Part shown: one piece after another, positions 25,724-35,298 of the stretch
How positions within the stretch are numbered: the first letter of the stretch is position 1
Layout: every line of letters starts with the position of its first letter
Assembly (NCBI GenBank): GCA_023823795.1
Contig: CP085710.1
Coordinates: 2,754,001-2,818,000 of the forward strand
Source of the DNA: Bacillus sp. F19
Lineage (GTDB): Bacteria > Bacillota > Bacilli > Bacillales > Bacillaceae
Length of the DNA: 64,000 nucleotides
Direction of reading: 5' to 3'
Made by a program: the position numbers and the translations under genes
Notes under the pieces: model-generated
What the model was told of the DNA's origin: nothing
The model's input: the letters and a program-made list of their open reading frames with translations, nothing else
Database searches by the model: none

Positions 25724-25924
25724 GTGTCAATTTGGATCAGTGTCATAATTATTTCAATCATTAGTATTGTCGGCTTAATAGTAACCATATTAATCGGTAA
25801 GAATCAAGCAGTTGAAACTTACCGTGATTCAACGAAGGCCAGAATGAAGAATTTATCCGCCATATATATCGTCAGTCTTGTTCTCGCTTTGATTTTACTT
25901 GTTATATTTTTTGTGTATAGATAA
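25724..25924 (+). CDS. Small two-helix membrane protein
   Basis: A 66-residue protein with a GTG start and AAAGGGG 8 bases upstream. Two membrane segments (W-I-S-V-I-I-I-S-I-I-S-I-V-G-L-I-V and I-Y-I-V-S-L-V-L-A-L-I-L-L-V-I-F) flank a polar loop G-K-N-Q-A-V-E-T-Y-R-D-S-T-K-A-R. It is divergent from the MocR gene. The function is unknown. Confidence 0.62.
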   Translation: MSIWISVIIISIISIVGLIVTILIGKNQAVETYRDSTKARMKNLSAIYIVSLVLALILLVIFFVYR

Positions 25925-25940
25925 TTTAAAGGGCGAAGAA

Positions 25941-26153
25941 ATGACTACTGAGCTTACGTCAAAATGGCTAGACCTATTAAAACGGCATCATAGAGAGACG
26001 TTCCACCATTCATTCAGGTTTGCTTCTCTTTCAGGGCAAAAGCATAAGAAATGGGATTTTGTCTTAAAGTACAGCATCTATTCTTAAAGGGAGCGCTTCT
26101 ACAGGATATCGGAAAATTGTTGTAGTTGATGCCGAAGAATTTACTGATTAATC
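25941..26153 (+). pseudogene. Fragment of an HD/HD-GYP-type phosphohydrolase
   Basis: ATG 25941 opens L-L-K-R-H-H-R-E-T-F-H-H-S-F-R-F-A-S-L-S-G and stops. In the next frame the text continues E-M-G-F-C-L-K-V-Q-H-L-F-L-K-G-A-L-L-Q-D-I-G-K, the HD motif with H replaced by Q, and stops again. Only the first third of such a domain remains. Confidence 0.5.
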
Positions 26154-26199
26154 AGACCTGATAATCATGTTTGAGTACCAGCACCTTTTTGAATCAAAA

Positions 26200-26235
26200 A
26201 AAGACCAAGATCCAGCATATACGATCTTGGTCTTT
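26200..26235 (+). terminator. Terminator hairpin
   Basis: AAAGACCAAGATC / GATCTTGGTCTTT with a 10-base loop, between the HD remnant and the converging HxlR remnant; it can serve both directions. Confidence 0.75.
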
Positions 26236-26269
26236 CTTATATTAAGGGGAAATTACTTAATCTACTCAC

Positions 26270-26503
26270 TTATTTCCGGCTTTTCTTCAGCGAATTTTCC
26301 ATATAGATCTTGCCCCATTCATACATGGCGTCAAGAATCGGCATCAGCGTTCTGCCTTTGTCAGTCAGTGAATATTCCACTAAAAGAGGAACAACAGGAT
26401 GTACCTTGCGTTCAGCGATTAAGTCTTCTTTAAGCTCCCGCTGCTGATTGGCAACGCTGGGTAATCCCCGGCATAAGTGAATTTCGTTCCTGGGGATCTG
26501 CTT
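26270..26503 (-). pseudogene. 3' remnant of an HxlR-family regulator
   Basis: Downstream of the yitT-like stop the reverse strand encodes L-K-K-Q-I-P-R then, after degenerate codons, [30 protein letters not shown], which is the wing and C-terminal helix of an HxlR protein. The 5' half is missing and a frame lesion lies in the middle. Confidence 0.65.
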
Positions 26504-26505
26504 TT

Positions 26506-27084
26506 TCAGTGTTCAGAAGGTTTCATTATAATGTGTGTTATTAAACCAATTATTCCAATAGTGACACATGAAAAGAAAAAGCTTCTCAATCCCAGTGTTT
26601 TATAACCTGCCGCTGCTACAAGCCCGTCTATCATTAAAATCGAAATGCCAATATTTAATTTTGTACTGTCTGAAATAAGCCGTGCCAATAAATCCGTTCC
26701 CCCTGTGCTTGTATCATTTCGGAGCATGACTCCGATGCCAATTCCTATTAAAGCTCCTCCTATCAGGGAACTTAAAAAAATCGGCAGAGTAAATTGAGTT
26801 CTCAGTGGATCCAGCAAATCAATAAAAAATGCAGATATCAATAAACCGTGGATACTGCTGTACAAATAGACCGGCTTGAAAAACCACGAAAAAAAACAAA
26901 GGGGCAAGCTTAAAAATAGAATGCATAAACCCGTTTTATAATCAAAATAGTAATGTAATATCAAGGCTATTCCGTCGACCCCGCCATCAATCAAATGATG
27001 CGGAACTAAAAAGCCATTGATGCCAATACTGATCAATAAGCTTCCTATTAAAATCGCTGCTAATTTTTGAGTGATAATAATCAC
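26506..27084 (-). CDS. YitT-family membrane protein, possibly 3'-truncated
   Basis: A 192-residue protein with about five membrane segments: [23 protein letters not shown], then [20 protein letters not shown]. These are hallmarks of the YitT family. Most members have about 280 residues with a C-terminal DUF2179 domain, which is absent. The stop codon abuts an HxlR remnant, which suggests a deletion that fused two genes. Some natural short members exist, so function is possible. Confidence 0.72.
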   Translation of the reverse strand: MIIITQKLAAILIGSLLISIGINGFLVPHHLIDGGVDGIALILHYYFDYKTGLCILFLSLPLCFFSWFFKPVYLYSSIHGLLISAFFIDLLDPLRTQFTLPIFLSSLIGGALIGIGIGVMLRNDTSTGGTDLLARLISDSTKLNIGISILMIDGLVAAAGYKTLGLRSFFFSCVTIGIIGLITHIIMKPSEH

Positions 27085-27226
27085 CTTGCCTAAGTAAAGA
27101 GTCTTCTAAATATATGTCCAAGCATGAAGATTCAGAAGTATCTTTTTCCTAAGGCTATTCAGCCAAAACGCGATTATTATGTATCAAGAGAATCAAAACA
27201 AAGACTCTTTCATAATATCCAAAGCC

Positions 27227-28102
27227 TTATTTTCGAAGCTCTGTCCGTTTTTCATAAGCAACTTCATTCGTTGAATAAATGGTGACCATCACACTTGCCC
27301 CATAAACAGCCGCCCTGATCAATACAGGCTCGCTATATTTGTTCGTGAACCGAAAATCGGGTCCATACCAGCTGACGGTAGCATCTCTTCCGACGGGAAC
27401 ATAAGGGACTCGCCTGCTGTGAGAATACCGCTCGATCACTTTTAATCCGGCATTGTCGATGGCATTAAATAAGGTTGAGGAAACTTGACAAATGCCCCCT
27501 CCAATTCCTTCAGACAGTTCTCCTCTAATAATGATCGGAGCCCGCAAATAGCCCTTCGCTGCTGTCCGGTTGCCGACCACGCCGTTGAAAGAAAACGTCT
27601 CGCCAGGAAAAATAACTGTGTTATTGATCGCTTCTGCAGCAAGATATATGTTCTTTGTACGTTGTTTATTATTCTTGTTAAAAAAAGTTACATAGGTCCC
27701 AATCCTTTCAGAGCGAATACTGGCAAGCAATTCTTTATCTACTCTGGGATACAATTTTATTCTTGGTGCTTCCACACTTGCTGCACCGCTCCCAAAAAAG
27801 TAAGCGTGGAATTTTCCCCTGAAGATCTCACGATTCAATCTGTAGCCGGTTTTTTCGGGCATTATTTTTCCGCTCTTGTCGATTTCAGCATTTACTGGAG
27901 CCTTATACATTTGATGATCCAAATGATTCATGAGTTTATCCAATTTTATTTGGTCAATTAGTAATGTCTCTGGCATCAGCATTGCCGCATCATTCCGGTC
28001 CAATTTTCCTATAACATGATTATTATGGGTAATCGTCAAGCTGTCATCTGTTGGTATTTGCTGGGCTAGCAGGAGAATAGCTCCAATTAAAAAGAATTTC
28101 AT
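27227..28102 (-). CDS. VanW-family protein (YoaR-like)
   Basis: A 291-residue exported protein with a signal-like N-terminus (F-F-L-I-G-A-I-L-L-L-A), a central region (E-K-T-G-Y-R-L-N) and a C-terminal VanW domain: F-P-G-E-T-F-S-F-N-G-V-V-G, G-G-G-I-C-Q-V-S-S-T-L-F-N-A and R-H/S-R-R-V-P-Y-V-P-V-G-R-D-A-T-V. VanW domains are envelope-associated and linked to wall stress or glycopeptide clusters; the biochemical role is unknown. Confidence 0.85.
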   Translation of the reverse strand: MKFFLIGAILLLAQQIPTDDSLTITHNNHVIGKLDRNDAAMLMPETLLIDQIKLDKLMNHLDHQMYKAPVNAEIDKSGKIMPEKTGYRLNREIFRGKFHAYFFGSGAASVEAPRIKLYPRVDKELLASIRSERIGTYVTFFNKNNKQRTKNIYLAAEAINNTVIFPGETFSFNGVVGNRTAAKGYLRAPIIIRGELSEGIGGGICQVSSTLFNAIDNAGLKVIERYSHSRRVPYVPVGRDATVSWYGPDFRFTNKYSEPVLIRAAVYGASVMVTIYSTNEVAYEKRTELRK

Positions 28103-28238
28103 TCATAATCACCCCCAATTTTACTATGTATAAGGAAGAGGCTTTTTATGTAACCAGTCTGATGAATTGTTATGGAAAATAAGTCTAATCTCTTAATGAT
28201 AATTTAATAGATGCAAGATTAATTGAATAGTTAAAAAG

Positions 28239-28268
28239 TTGACTTTTAGTCCCTCTTTGCGTTATGAT
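28239..28268 (+). promoter_or_regulatory. Promoter of the ltaS gene and leader hairpin
   Basis: TTGACT (28239-28244) and TATGAT (28263-28268) with an 18-base spacer. About 100 bases of leader follow, including the hairpin CCTGTT / AACAGG near 28297-28320. Confidence 0.6.
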
Positions 28269-28373
28269 GACTCTTATCTTTTGCTGAACAAATTCCTGTT
28301 TATAATCTATGAACAGGGTACTGAACATGACCGTTAAAATACGAATTTAACTGATTACTAGAGGTGAAAAAAA

Positions 28374-30311
28374 ATGAAAAATGTATTTGCTAAGAGTTTT
28401 TTGAATAAGCATCTTGGCTTTTTTCTGTTAGCAGTCGTTATGCTATGGATAAAGACTTATACTGCTTATCGCGTCGAACTGAATTTAGGAATTGATAATG
28501 CCATTCAGCAGTTCCTGCTGTTCATCAACCCGATCAGCTCTGCTGTGCTGTTTTTAGGTTTAGCCTTATTCGCCAAAGGAAGAAAGGCATTTATTTGGAT
28601 GATTGTCATCGATTTTCTTCTTTCTTTCCTATTATATGCCAACCTTGTGTATTACCGATTCTTCAACGATTTTATTACAGTGCCAACATTGACACAGACT
28701 AAAATGAATGCTGGAGACTTGGGACAAAGTACCATTGCTTTGATGAAACCATACGATGTCCTTTACTTCCTGGATGTCATCATTTTAATGGTTCTTGTTT
28801 TTGGGAAGTTCATTAATCCTGAAAATGTAAAAATGAAAAGCAAAAGAGTTTCGGCAGTCCTGATTTCAGCTGTGATTATGTTCGGAATAAACCTTGCTTT
28901 AGCTGAAATGGACCGTCCGCAATTATTAACGCGCACGTTTGACCGCAATTACATTGTTAAATATTTAGGCATGTATAATTACACGATTTATGATGTGATT
29001 CAAAGCTCTAAATCATCTGCCCAGCGTGCACTTGCTGACGGCAATGATGTAACGGAAGTTGTAAACTATTCAAAAGCAACACATGCTGAACCTAATCCAG
29101 AATACTTTGGAAAAGCAAAAGGCATGAACGTTATTTATATTTCACTTGAATCATTGCAGACATTCGCCATTGATTATAAAATTAACGGTGAAGAAGTAAC
29201 ACCGTTTTTAAATTCTTTAACAAAGAACAAAAATACACTGTACTTTGACAATCTATTCCATCAGACAGGCCAGGGAAAAACGTCTGATGCTGAGTTCATG
29301 GTTGAAAATTCACTATTCCCTCTTCCGCAGGGAGCTGTTTTTACAACAAAAGCAGAAAACACATATCAGGCAGCACCAGCAATCCTTGATCAAAAAGGGT
29401 ACTCAACAGCGGTTTTCCACGGCAACTATAAATCATTCTGGAACCGCGATGTGATGTACAAATCATTAGGCTATGAGCAATTCTTTGATGCAGCCTATTA
29501 TTCAATGAAAGATGAAGATGTTGTGAATTATGGACTAAAGGATAAACCGTTCTTTACCGAATCCATTCCGCTGCTTAAATCAATGGAGCAGCCATTTTAT
29601 TCAAAATTCATCTCATTAACAAATCATTTCCCTTACCCAATTGATGAGGACGAAGCTACTATCGATCCTCATACAACAGGTGATGATTCTGTAGACCATT
29701 ATTTCCAGACTGCACGTTACATGGATGAATCCTTAAAACAGTTTTTCGAAGACCTGAAAAAGTCAGGGTTATATGACAACACAATGTTTGTGATGTATGG
29801 TGATCACTACGGAATCTCTGAAAACCACAACAAAGCGATGTCTCAGGTAATGGGCAAAGAGATTAATGGGTTTGAAAATGCTCAGCTGCAGCGGGTTCCT
29901 CTTTTCATTCACGCTCCAGGCCTTGAAGGCGGAAAACAGCACCAGTTCGGCGGACAAGTTGATATTCGCCCTACTCTCCTTCACCTGCTTGGAATAGATA
30001 CAAAAGATTACGTTCAAATGGGTACGGATTTATTATCAAAAGACCATCAGCAAGTGGTTCCTTTCAGAAACGGCGACTTTGTAACGCCTGAGTTTACTTC
30101 AGTTGACGGAAAGTTCTATGATACTGCTACTGGAGAAACAGTTGAGGAAAACGAAGAAATTAAACAAACAGAAGAAATGGTCGATAAAAAATTGACCATT
30201 TCAGACAAAATTGTATACGGAGATCTATTGCGTTTCTATACGCCTAAGGGATTTGAACCTGTAGATCCAACTAAATACCGTTATATGGGTCCTGAAGAAA
30301 CAGAAAAATAA
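28374..30311 (+). CDS. ltaS: Lipoteichoic acid synthase (LtaS family)
   Basis: A 645-residue polyglycerolphosphate polymerase or primase. Five N-terminal membrane helices are followed by an extracellular sulfatase-like domain: Y-I-S-L-E-S-L-Q (metal Glu), H-Q-T-G-Q-G-K-T-S-D-A-E (catalytic Thr), F-H-G-N-Y-K-S-F-W-N-R, and M-Y-G-D-H-Y-G (Asp, His). An A-x-A-type signal peptidase site lies before the domain (Q-R-A-L-A-D). AGAGGTG lies before ATG. Which of the four B. subtilis paralogues it matches best cannot be decided by eye. Confidence 0.93.
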   Translation: MKNVFAKSFLNKHLGFFLLAVVMLWIKTYTAYRVELNLGIDNAIQQFLLFINPISSAVLFLGLALFAKGRKAFIWMIVIDFLLSFLLYANLVYYRFFNDFITVPTLTQTKMNAGDLGQSTIALMKPYDVLYFLDVIILMVLVFGKFINPENVKMKSKRVSAVLISAVIMFGINLALAEMDRPQLLTRTFDRNYIVKYLGMYNYTIYDVIQSSKSSAQRALADGNDVTEVVNYSKATHAEPNPEYFGKAKGMNVIYISLESLQTFAIDYKINGEEVTPFLNSLTKNKNTLYFDNLFHQTGQGKTSDAEFMVENSLFPLPQGAVFTTKAENTYQAAPAILDQKGYSTAVFHGNYKSFWNRDVMYKSLGYEQFFDAAYYSMKDEDVVNYGLKDKPFFTESIPLLKSMEQPFYSKFISLTNHFPYPIDEDEATIDPHTTGDDSVDHYFQTARYMDESLKQFFEDLKKSGLYDNTMFVMYGDHYGISENHNKAMSQVMGKEINGFENAQLQRVPLFIHAPGLEGGKQHQFGGQVDIRPTLLHLLGIDTKDYVQMGTDLLSKDHQQVVPFRNGDFVTPEFTSVDGKFYDTATGETVEENEEIKQTEEMVDKKLTISDKIVYGDLLRFYTPKGFEPVDPTKYRYMGPEETEK

Positions 30312-30323
30312 AAATAAAAATTT

Positions 30324-30360
30324 AAAAAGCTGATGAGACAACAAGTCTCATCAGCTTTTT
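30324..30360 (+). terminator. Terminator of ltaS
   Basis: AAAAAGCTGATGAGAC / GTCTCATCAGCTTTTT with loop AACAA, a strong bidirectional hairpin. Confidence 0.88.
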
Positions 30361-30397
30361 TATTTCCGATCCAATTTGTCAAAACGGCTTTGTTTTT

Positions 30398-30964
30398 CTA
30401 GTTTACGAGGGCCCCGCAAGCAATCCGGTTCCCTGAGTTTCCTGCAGGATCAGTCATGTAGTCATCCACTCTTTCATGGATAATGATCGTACTGCCGTCT
30501 TCATCAAGCAGCGAATTTTTCTTAGCCTGCTTCAATGTCACGTCAGCTGCATGCAGCTCGACATCCAAAGTGCCATTCTCGTCAATTTCGATGTTAGGCA
30601 GGTCTCCGGCATGAAAGCCTTTTGGATTATCAAACCCATGCTGCTTTTTGGAAGGATTAAAATGCGCTCCGGCAGATGTGAAATCAGGCTTTTCGCATTT
30701 CCCCGTCTCATGAAGATGAATGGCTTTCTTTCCAGGCTCTAAACCCTCCGCTTTTAATCGGATTGTCACTCCTTTAAGCGCTTCAGTCAGAGTAGCTGTA
30801 CCAATTTCAACTCCCTCGCTGTTGATCATATCAATGTTTACCGGTGCAACTGCTTTTTCACTGACCGGCAGTGATTCTTCTTTCGACTCAAATTCTGTTG
30901 AAGCCTGACAGGCGCTCAAGCCTAAAGAAGCTGCGATTGCTGTGAAAATTATTTTTCTGTTCAT
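30398..30964 (-). CDS. sodC: Cu/Zn superoxide dismutase-like lipoprotein (YojM)
   Basis: About 188 residues with a lipoprotein signal (A-A-S-L-G-L-S-A-C; Cys is the lipid site). Metal ligands are visible: I-H-L-H-E, G-A-H-F-N-P, Q-H-G, F-H-A-G-D-L-P-N and I-I-I-H-E-R, a full SodC set, and both disulfide cysteines (G-K-C-E, I-A-C-G). ATG 30964 has GGAGGG 7 bases upstream; the longer frame lacks a site. It is placed as in the B. subtilis yojM region. Confidence 0.9.
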   Translation of the reverse strand: MNRKIIFTAIAASLGLSACQASTEFESKEESLPVSEKAVAPVNIDMINSEGVEIGTATLTEALKGVTIRLKAEGLEPGKKAIHLHETGKCEKPDFTSAGAHFNPSKKQHGFDNPKGFHAGDLPNIEIDENGTLDVELHAADVTLKQAKKNSLLDEDGSTIIIHERVDDYMTDPAGNSGNRIACGALVN

Positions 30965-31040
30965 AAGCAATCCCTCCATCTTAAAATTCTTTAGCATGAT
31001 AGCCATAAAAGCAGAATTTTAAAACGGAGGATACAAACAA

Positions 31041-32691
31041 CTACATTTTTTCAGGAGCCTTGATTCCAAAGATGCTCAGTCCATCCTTAAGAACATCTCT
31101 TGCGGATTGAACTAGGAGAAGTCTGGACGTGAGGGTTTGATTTTCTTCCAGGATTTTCACTTTAGCATAATAAGAATTAAACGCTCTGCATATCTGCAGT
31201 AAATATTTATCAAGTATGGATGGGTCATACTTCTCAAATGAAGATTGAATGACTTGCCCGTACTGAACAAGCACTTTTTGCACTTCCCAGCTGTGCTCTT
31301 TTTTTCTCTGACTTGATCCCGCTGACTTTGCTTAATATAGAGCAGGCTCTTGCATGTGTATACTGCACATATGGACCTGTCTCCCCTTCAAATTTAAGCA
31401 TTTCATCCATTGAAAATTCAATCTTGTTCGTACGGTCATTTTTGAGATCATGAAAAATAATTGCTCCAACTCCAACCGCACTGGCAACTTCTTCTTTGTT
31501 TTCAAGCTGAGGATTTTTCATTTCAATATTTGCTTTTGCAGCAGATATAGTTTCTTTTATTACTTCATCTAGAAGAACGATTTTGCCCTTCCTTGTAGCC
31601 ATTTTCTTTCCATCCTTCAAAATGAATCCAAATGGAATATGTTGAATATCTTTATGCCAGCTAAAACCCATTTTCTCTACAACAGCAAAAACCTGTTTAA
31701 AATGAATCGTTTGTTCCATTCCTACTACATATAAAGATTGATCAAACTTGTATGTTTCCTTCCTGTGGAGGGCGCAAGCCAAATCTCTTGTTGCATAAAG
31801 GGTCGCTCCATCACTTTTTCGGATCAGGCATGGCGGCAGCTTCACGTTTTCCAAAGGAACTACCATTGCACCTTCAGAATGTTTAAGCAGCCCTCTTTTC
31901 TCAAGCAAATCAGAGATAGGCGATAACTGATCATTGTAGAATGCTTCTCCATTATACGCATCAAATTGAACGCCCAATAACTTATAAACCCTCTGAAAGT
32001 CCTCCAGTGTTACTTCTCTGAACCATTTCCACAGTTTTAATGCTTCTGTGTCTCCATCTTCCAGACGTTTAAACCAGCTTCTTCCCTCTTCAATTAAGTC
32101 AGTAAGGACTGCAGCTTCTTCATGAAACTTTACATAAAGTCTAAAAAGCTCCTGTATTGGGTGCTCCTTGACAGATTCTTCAGTCCCCATCTTTTATAAG
32201 CTGCAATCAGCTTACCGAATTGTGTGCCCCAGTCTCCTATATGATTGATTCGGATTACGTTATAGCCACATTTCTCTCCAAGATTGGCAATTGCCTGGCC
32301 AATGACCGATGAGCGCAGGTGTCCCATTGAGAATGGCTTCGCAATATTTGGAGATGAAAAGTCAATGGTCATTACTTTTGTTTTTTCTGGGCACTGATAT
32401 GGTCCATTTGTCTGCAGTCATTCCCTGCTTACAATCTCCCGGTTAAGGTGGAAGTTAATGTAGGGTCCAGCAGCTGCTGCTAGTGTAATAAATTCATCAT
32501 TAAACTTCCCTGCAAGCTCCAAAGCAATTTGATGAGGATTTTTATTATAGACAGCAGCAAGAACGAAACAAGGAAAGCTGCAATCCCCTAATTGTTTTGC
32601 TTTAGGAATCTCAGGTGACCTCCACTATCTCATCAAGGGTAAGATCGTTTTTTAAGGTCCCATAAATAATCGCCCCAAGTCTCTTTTTCAT
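31041..32691 (-). pseudogene. argS: Arginyl-tRNA synthetase, degraded by multiple frameshifts
   Basis: Fragments of class I ArgS are spread over several frames. M-K-K-R-L-G-A-I-I-Y-G-T starts at 32691 with AGAGGAGG upstream. The signature [17 protein letters not shown] lies at 32130-32372, the catalytic and stem-contact region (Y-A-T-R-D-L-A, G-K-K-M-A-T-R-K-G-K) at 31234-32190, and the anticodon-binding end at 31041-31283. At least four frame lesions plus stops are needed, so it cannot make enzyme. Another argS must supply this essential activity. Confidence 0.9.
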
Positions 32692-32703
32692 AAGTCGTCC
32701 TCC

Positions 32704-32963
32704 TCTAAATAAAATAAAACGCCCGTCTCTTTTCAATAAAAGAGACGGGCGTTTTCCCGCGGTACCACTCTGATTGTTCATTACTGAACCACTCGAAGCG
32801 TTTTAACGGCCAGCCGACCGGCATGCCCTACTATCCAAGTTCAGGCATGCTCCTAGAAAGTGCGTTTCACCATCCCGTTCATTTTAGGCTTTCACCTTCC
32901 CTAAATCGCTGATTCAAGAACTGGATATGATTACTCTCTTCCTCATGGGATTTTTTTCTATTA
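32704..32963 (-). promoter_or_regulatory. T-box riboswitch leader of argS, probable Arg specifier
   Basis: The reverse strand has the T-box sequence AGTGGTACCGCG (about 32758-32770), then a strong terminator (GCCCGTCTCTTTT and complement, 32717-32754). Upstream is a long stem I with GGTG and a specifier loop reading A-CGC-A; the CGC (32862-32864) is an arginine codon. The promoter TTGCAT (32992-32997), 16-base spacer and TATAAT (32970-32975) drives it. Uncharged tRNA-Arg would be sensed, but the gene behind it is broken. Confidence 0.9.
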
Positions 32964-33008
32964 AGAGTTATTATATGCGAATCTTTGAGGAATGCAAGAT
33001 TTTTTTAT

Positions 33009-33611
33009 CTATCCATATAATCTGGGGAGAGGACCATCTGGATTGATGATATCCTGCAGATCATAAATGGAGAGGGGAAAGTACAGAAATCCATAGGCAT
33101 AAGCTGCAATTTCATAGAGCTGAAAATAGAGGACAAGCGATTTATCAGCTAAATAAAAATCCTGATCAGGGCGAATCGATTTAAAGGGAGGATCGAGTAA
33201 GGTAATCTCTCTTTCCTTAAGCTGCTCATCAATAATGGAAGATAATCGTTCTGTATAGTTGCTGTCTTTTTTAAAAAGGTCCTGAAGCTTATACTTCCTG
33301 CCTGTCTTGGTATCGTATGTCAGCCCTTTTAAATAAGACATGCCATGAGCGCCGCCGCTATACACATAATTCAGCAGCGTTAAGCTTAACAAGTCCCGCT
33401 CATTCGTCTTGAGTTCATAGGTACCCTGCATGTCCGTTTTGACTCCCCCGTCATACCCTCCAAAACGAATTTGATTCTGAACGTTTTTAAGGATGTCCGC
33501 ATTGATTTTCTGCTGACTGAATGACTGCGGACCAGTTATTGAAGGATACAATATCGAAAGCTTTTTCCCTGCTATCTTATGAGTCGTGACACCTACCGGC
33601 AATGCCGTCAT
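33009..33611 (-). CDS. DUF4163/DUF3298 (RsiV-like) domain protein
   Basis: A 200-residue protein: V-Q-N-Q-I-R-F-G-G-Y, N-Y-V-Y-S-G-G-A-H-G-M-S-Y-L-K-G-L-T-Y-D and G-R-K-Y-K-L-Q-D-L-F-K-K, then F-Y-F/L-A-D-K-S-L-V-L-Y-F-Q-L-Y-E-I-A-A-Y-A-Y-G. This is the two-domain fold of RsiV-type extracellular regions, but no signal peptide or membrane segment is seen, so it may be cytoplasmic. The function is unknown. Confidence 0.8.
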   Translation of the reverse strand: MTALPVGVTTHKIAGKKLSILYPSITGPQSFSQQKINADILKNVQNQIRFGGYDGGVKTDMQGTYELKTNERDLLSLTLLNYVYSGGAHGMSYLKGLTYDTKTGRKYKLQDLFKKDSNYTERLSSIIDEQLKEREITLLDPPFKSIRPDQDFYLADKSLVLYFQLYEIAAYAYGFLYFPLSIYDLQDIINPDGPLPRLYG

Positions 33612-33700
33612 CCAACCCGCCTCCTGATTGCTTTTATTTCAATCATATGAATGGATTTGTTCATTCATCCATCTGGAAGGCAGATTGTTTTTTGCAAAAA

Positions 33701-33722
33701 AAAGAAGCCATGATGGCTTCTT
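33701..33722 (-). terminator. Terminator of the LysM endopeptidase gene
   Basis: AAGAAGCC / GGCTTCTT around ATGAT, just downstream of and touching the stop codon, with T-rich sequence on the minus strand. Confidence 0.6.
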
Positions 33723-34740
33723 ACTTTAAATATCGTTTTGCTCCAAGGTATCTTGCCTTCCAGTAGGAATTATCCAATTTAGAGATGGTAACACCTGATG
33801 AACTTGCATGAATAAATTCTCCATTGCCAAGATAAATTCCCATATGTGACGGGCCTGCCTTATATGTAGTGAAATAAACTAAGTCACCTTTTTGCGGAGA
33901 GCTGACCGGCGTCATGATGTCCCAATACCCAGCAGTGCTGAGACGGGAAACAGACGTCACTTTGTTCAGTACATAATACATGAATCCGCTGCAGTCAAAT
34001 CCAGAAGGAGTATTTCCAGCCCATCTATAAGGCACTCCAACATGTTTCTTGGCTTCAGCAATCATCGTATCAATTTTACTGTTTGCAGATGGCTTTGTTT
34101 CTTCCACCTTACTAGGCGGTGCTGCGCTTGAACCTTGCACTTTAAGGGTCTGGCCTGCGTAAATCACAGCGGATTTGAGATTGTTCATCGCTTTTAACTC
34201 TGCGACGGTAAGATCGAATTGATTAGCAATCTTTCCGAGGTAATCACCAAGCTTTACTTTATAGGTTGATGCCGCGGGCTGATTAGCAGCTGGTTCAGGC
34301 GCTGCTGCAGCCGGAGCTTTTCCAGTCGTCTTGCTTACTTTTAAGGTTTGTCCGGGTCGAATAAAATCGGACTTCAGCCCATTTAAACTTTTCAGCTCAT
34401 TTACAGATACATTATGTTTTCGTGCAATGACCCAGAGGGAATCGCCTGATTTCACTTTGTATGTAGAGACAGAGGTTTTAGCGGGTGCAGCAGGTTTTTG
34501 AACACTAGATGCAGGTTTTTCAGCAGTTCCTGATATCTGCAGAACTTGTCCTGGAATAATCATATCTTTAGAAAGCTTGTTTCTCAGTTTAATCGTTTCA
34601 ACTGTTGTTTTATACTCGCGTGACAACTTCCATAACGAATCGCCTTTTTTAACGGTTATGCTGTCTGCAGAAGCTGCGGAACCAATTAAAGTGGAACCGA
34701 TGACTGCTGAAGCAGCTAAACCAATAATTTTCTGTTTCAT
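33721..34740 (-). CDS. cwlS: LysM x3 plus NlpC/P60 D,L-endopeptidase (CwlS/LytE-like)
   Basis: A 339-residue secreted autolysin with a signal peptide (G-S-A-A-S-A-D), three LysM repeats (K-K-G-D-S-L-W-K-L, K-S-G-D-S-L-W-V-I, K-L-G-D-Y-L-G-K-I) joined by Ala/Pro-rich linkers, and an NlpC/P60 domain with catalytic F-D-C-S-G-F, S-H-M-G-I-Y and F-I-H-A. It cuts the gamma-D-Glu to mDap bond in wall peptides. It matches the position of cwlS in the B. subtilis yoj region, although that protein has four LysM units. Confidence 0.9.
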   Translation of the reverse strand: MKQKIIGLAASAVIGSTLIGSAASADSITVKKGDSLWKLSREYKTTVETIKLRNKLSKDMIIPGQVLQISGTAEKPASSVQKPAAPAKTSVSTYKVKSGDSLWVIARKHNVSVNELKSLNGLKSDFIRPGQTLKVSKTTGKAPAAAAPEPAANQPAASTYKVKLGDYLGKIANQFDLTVAELKAMNNLKSAVIYAGQTLKVQGSSAAPPSKVEETKPSANSKIDTMIAEAKKHVGVPYRWAGNTPSGFDCSGFMYYVLNKVTSVSRLSTAGYWDIMTPVSSPQKGDLVYFTTYKAGPSHMGIYLGNGEFIHASSSGVTISKLDNSYWKARYLGAKRYLK

Positions 34741-34974
34741 TGTTCGCTAAGTACCTCCTTTTTTCTTACATGATTATTTTAATAGATTAGGGTATTAATT
34801 ACTACAAATTTCTAAAAATAGCACTATATTCTTACTAAAATAGCTAAAATTCTCTATTTTTATCCCGATTTTCTTGCGAATTATGACATTATGAGTTTTT
34901 TTTGGCCGGCTCGCGAGATAGCATATCCAACTTGGAATTCATATAGTATTAAAAAAGAAACAGGGTGTTTAAAG

Positions 34975-35130
34975 ATGGCGAAAAGATATCGGGGTAAGAC
35001 ATTATTAAAAATGGCCTCAAGAGGCCGCGGAACTTGTCCAATATGCGGGACAAAACGAATTAAACTGCTCTATCCAAATCTTCAGGCAGACGGACAAAAG
35101 CTTACAGTATGCAAGAAATGCAGAGACTAA
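34975..35130 (+). CDS. Small zinc-ribbon-like protein
   Basis: A 51-residue basic protein starting M-A-K-R-Y-R-G-K-T-L-L-K-M-A-S-R-G-R-G-T. Two CxxC knuckles (C-P-I-C-G and C-K-K-C) suggest one Zn site. GGGTG lies upstream of ATG 34975. The basic tail and zinc ribbon suggest binding to RNA, ribosome or DNA. No function is known to me. Confidence 0.72.
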   Translation: MAKRYRGKTLLKMASRGRGTCPICGTKRIKLLYPNLQADGQKLTVCKKCRD

Positions 35131-35165
35131 GAAAAGCGGAACCGACTGGTTAGCTCCAAGTCAGA
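35131..35165 (+). repeat. GAAAAGCGGAA dispersed repeat copy
   Basis: GAAAAGCGGAACCGACTGG followed by TTAGCTCC. It recurs in variant form at 39028 and 48352. Confidence 0.5.
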
Positions 35166-35298
35166 GGGCCATTCAGGATCGAATCCCATGAATGACACAA
35201 GTAAGGTGGATCATATAATATTCATTTAGCCGAAATCGTGAATTTAATTGCCAAAATTTGATTTTTTCTAGCCAAATTCCCGTTTTTAATAGCTGTTT

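Noticed and set aside
28297-28320. Regulatory riboswitch in the ltaS leader
   Set aside because: Only one short hairpin (CCTGTT/AACAGG) is present, without a terminator or known motif.
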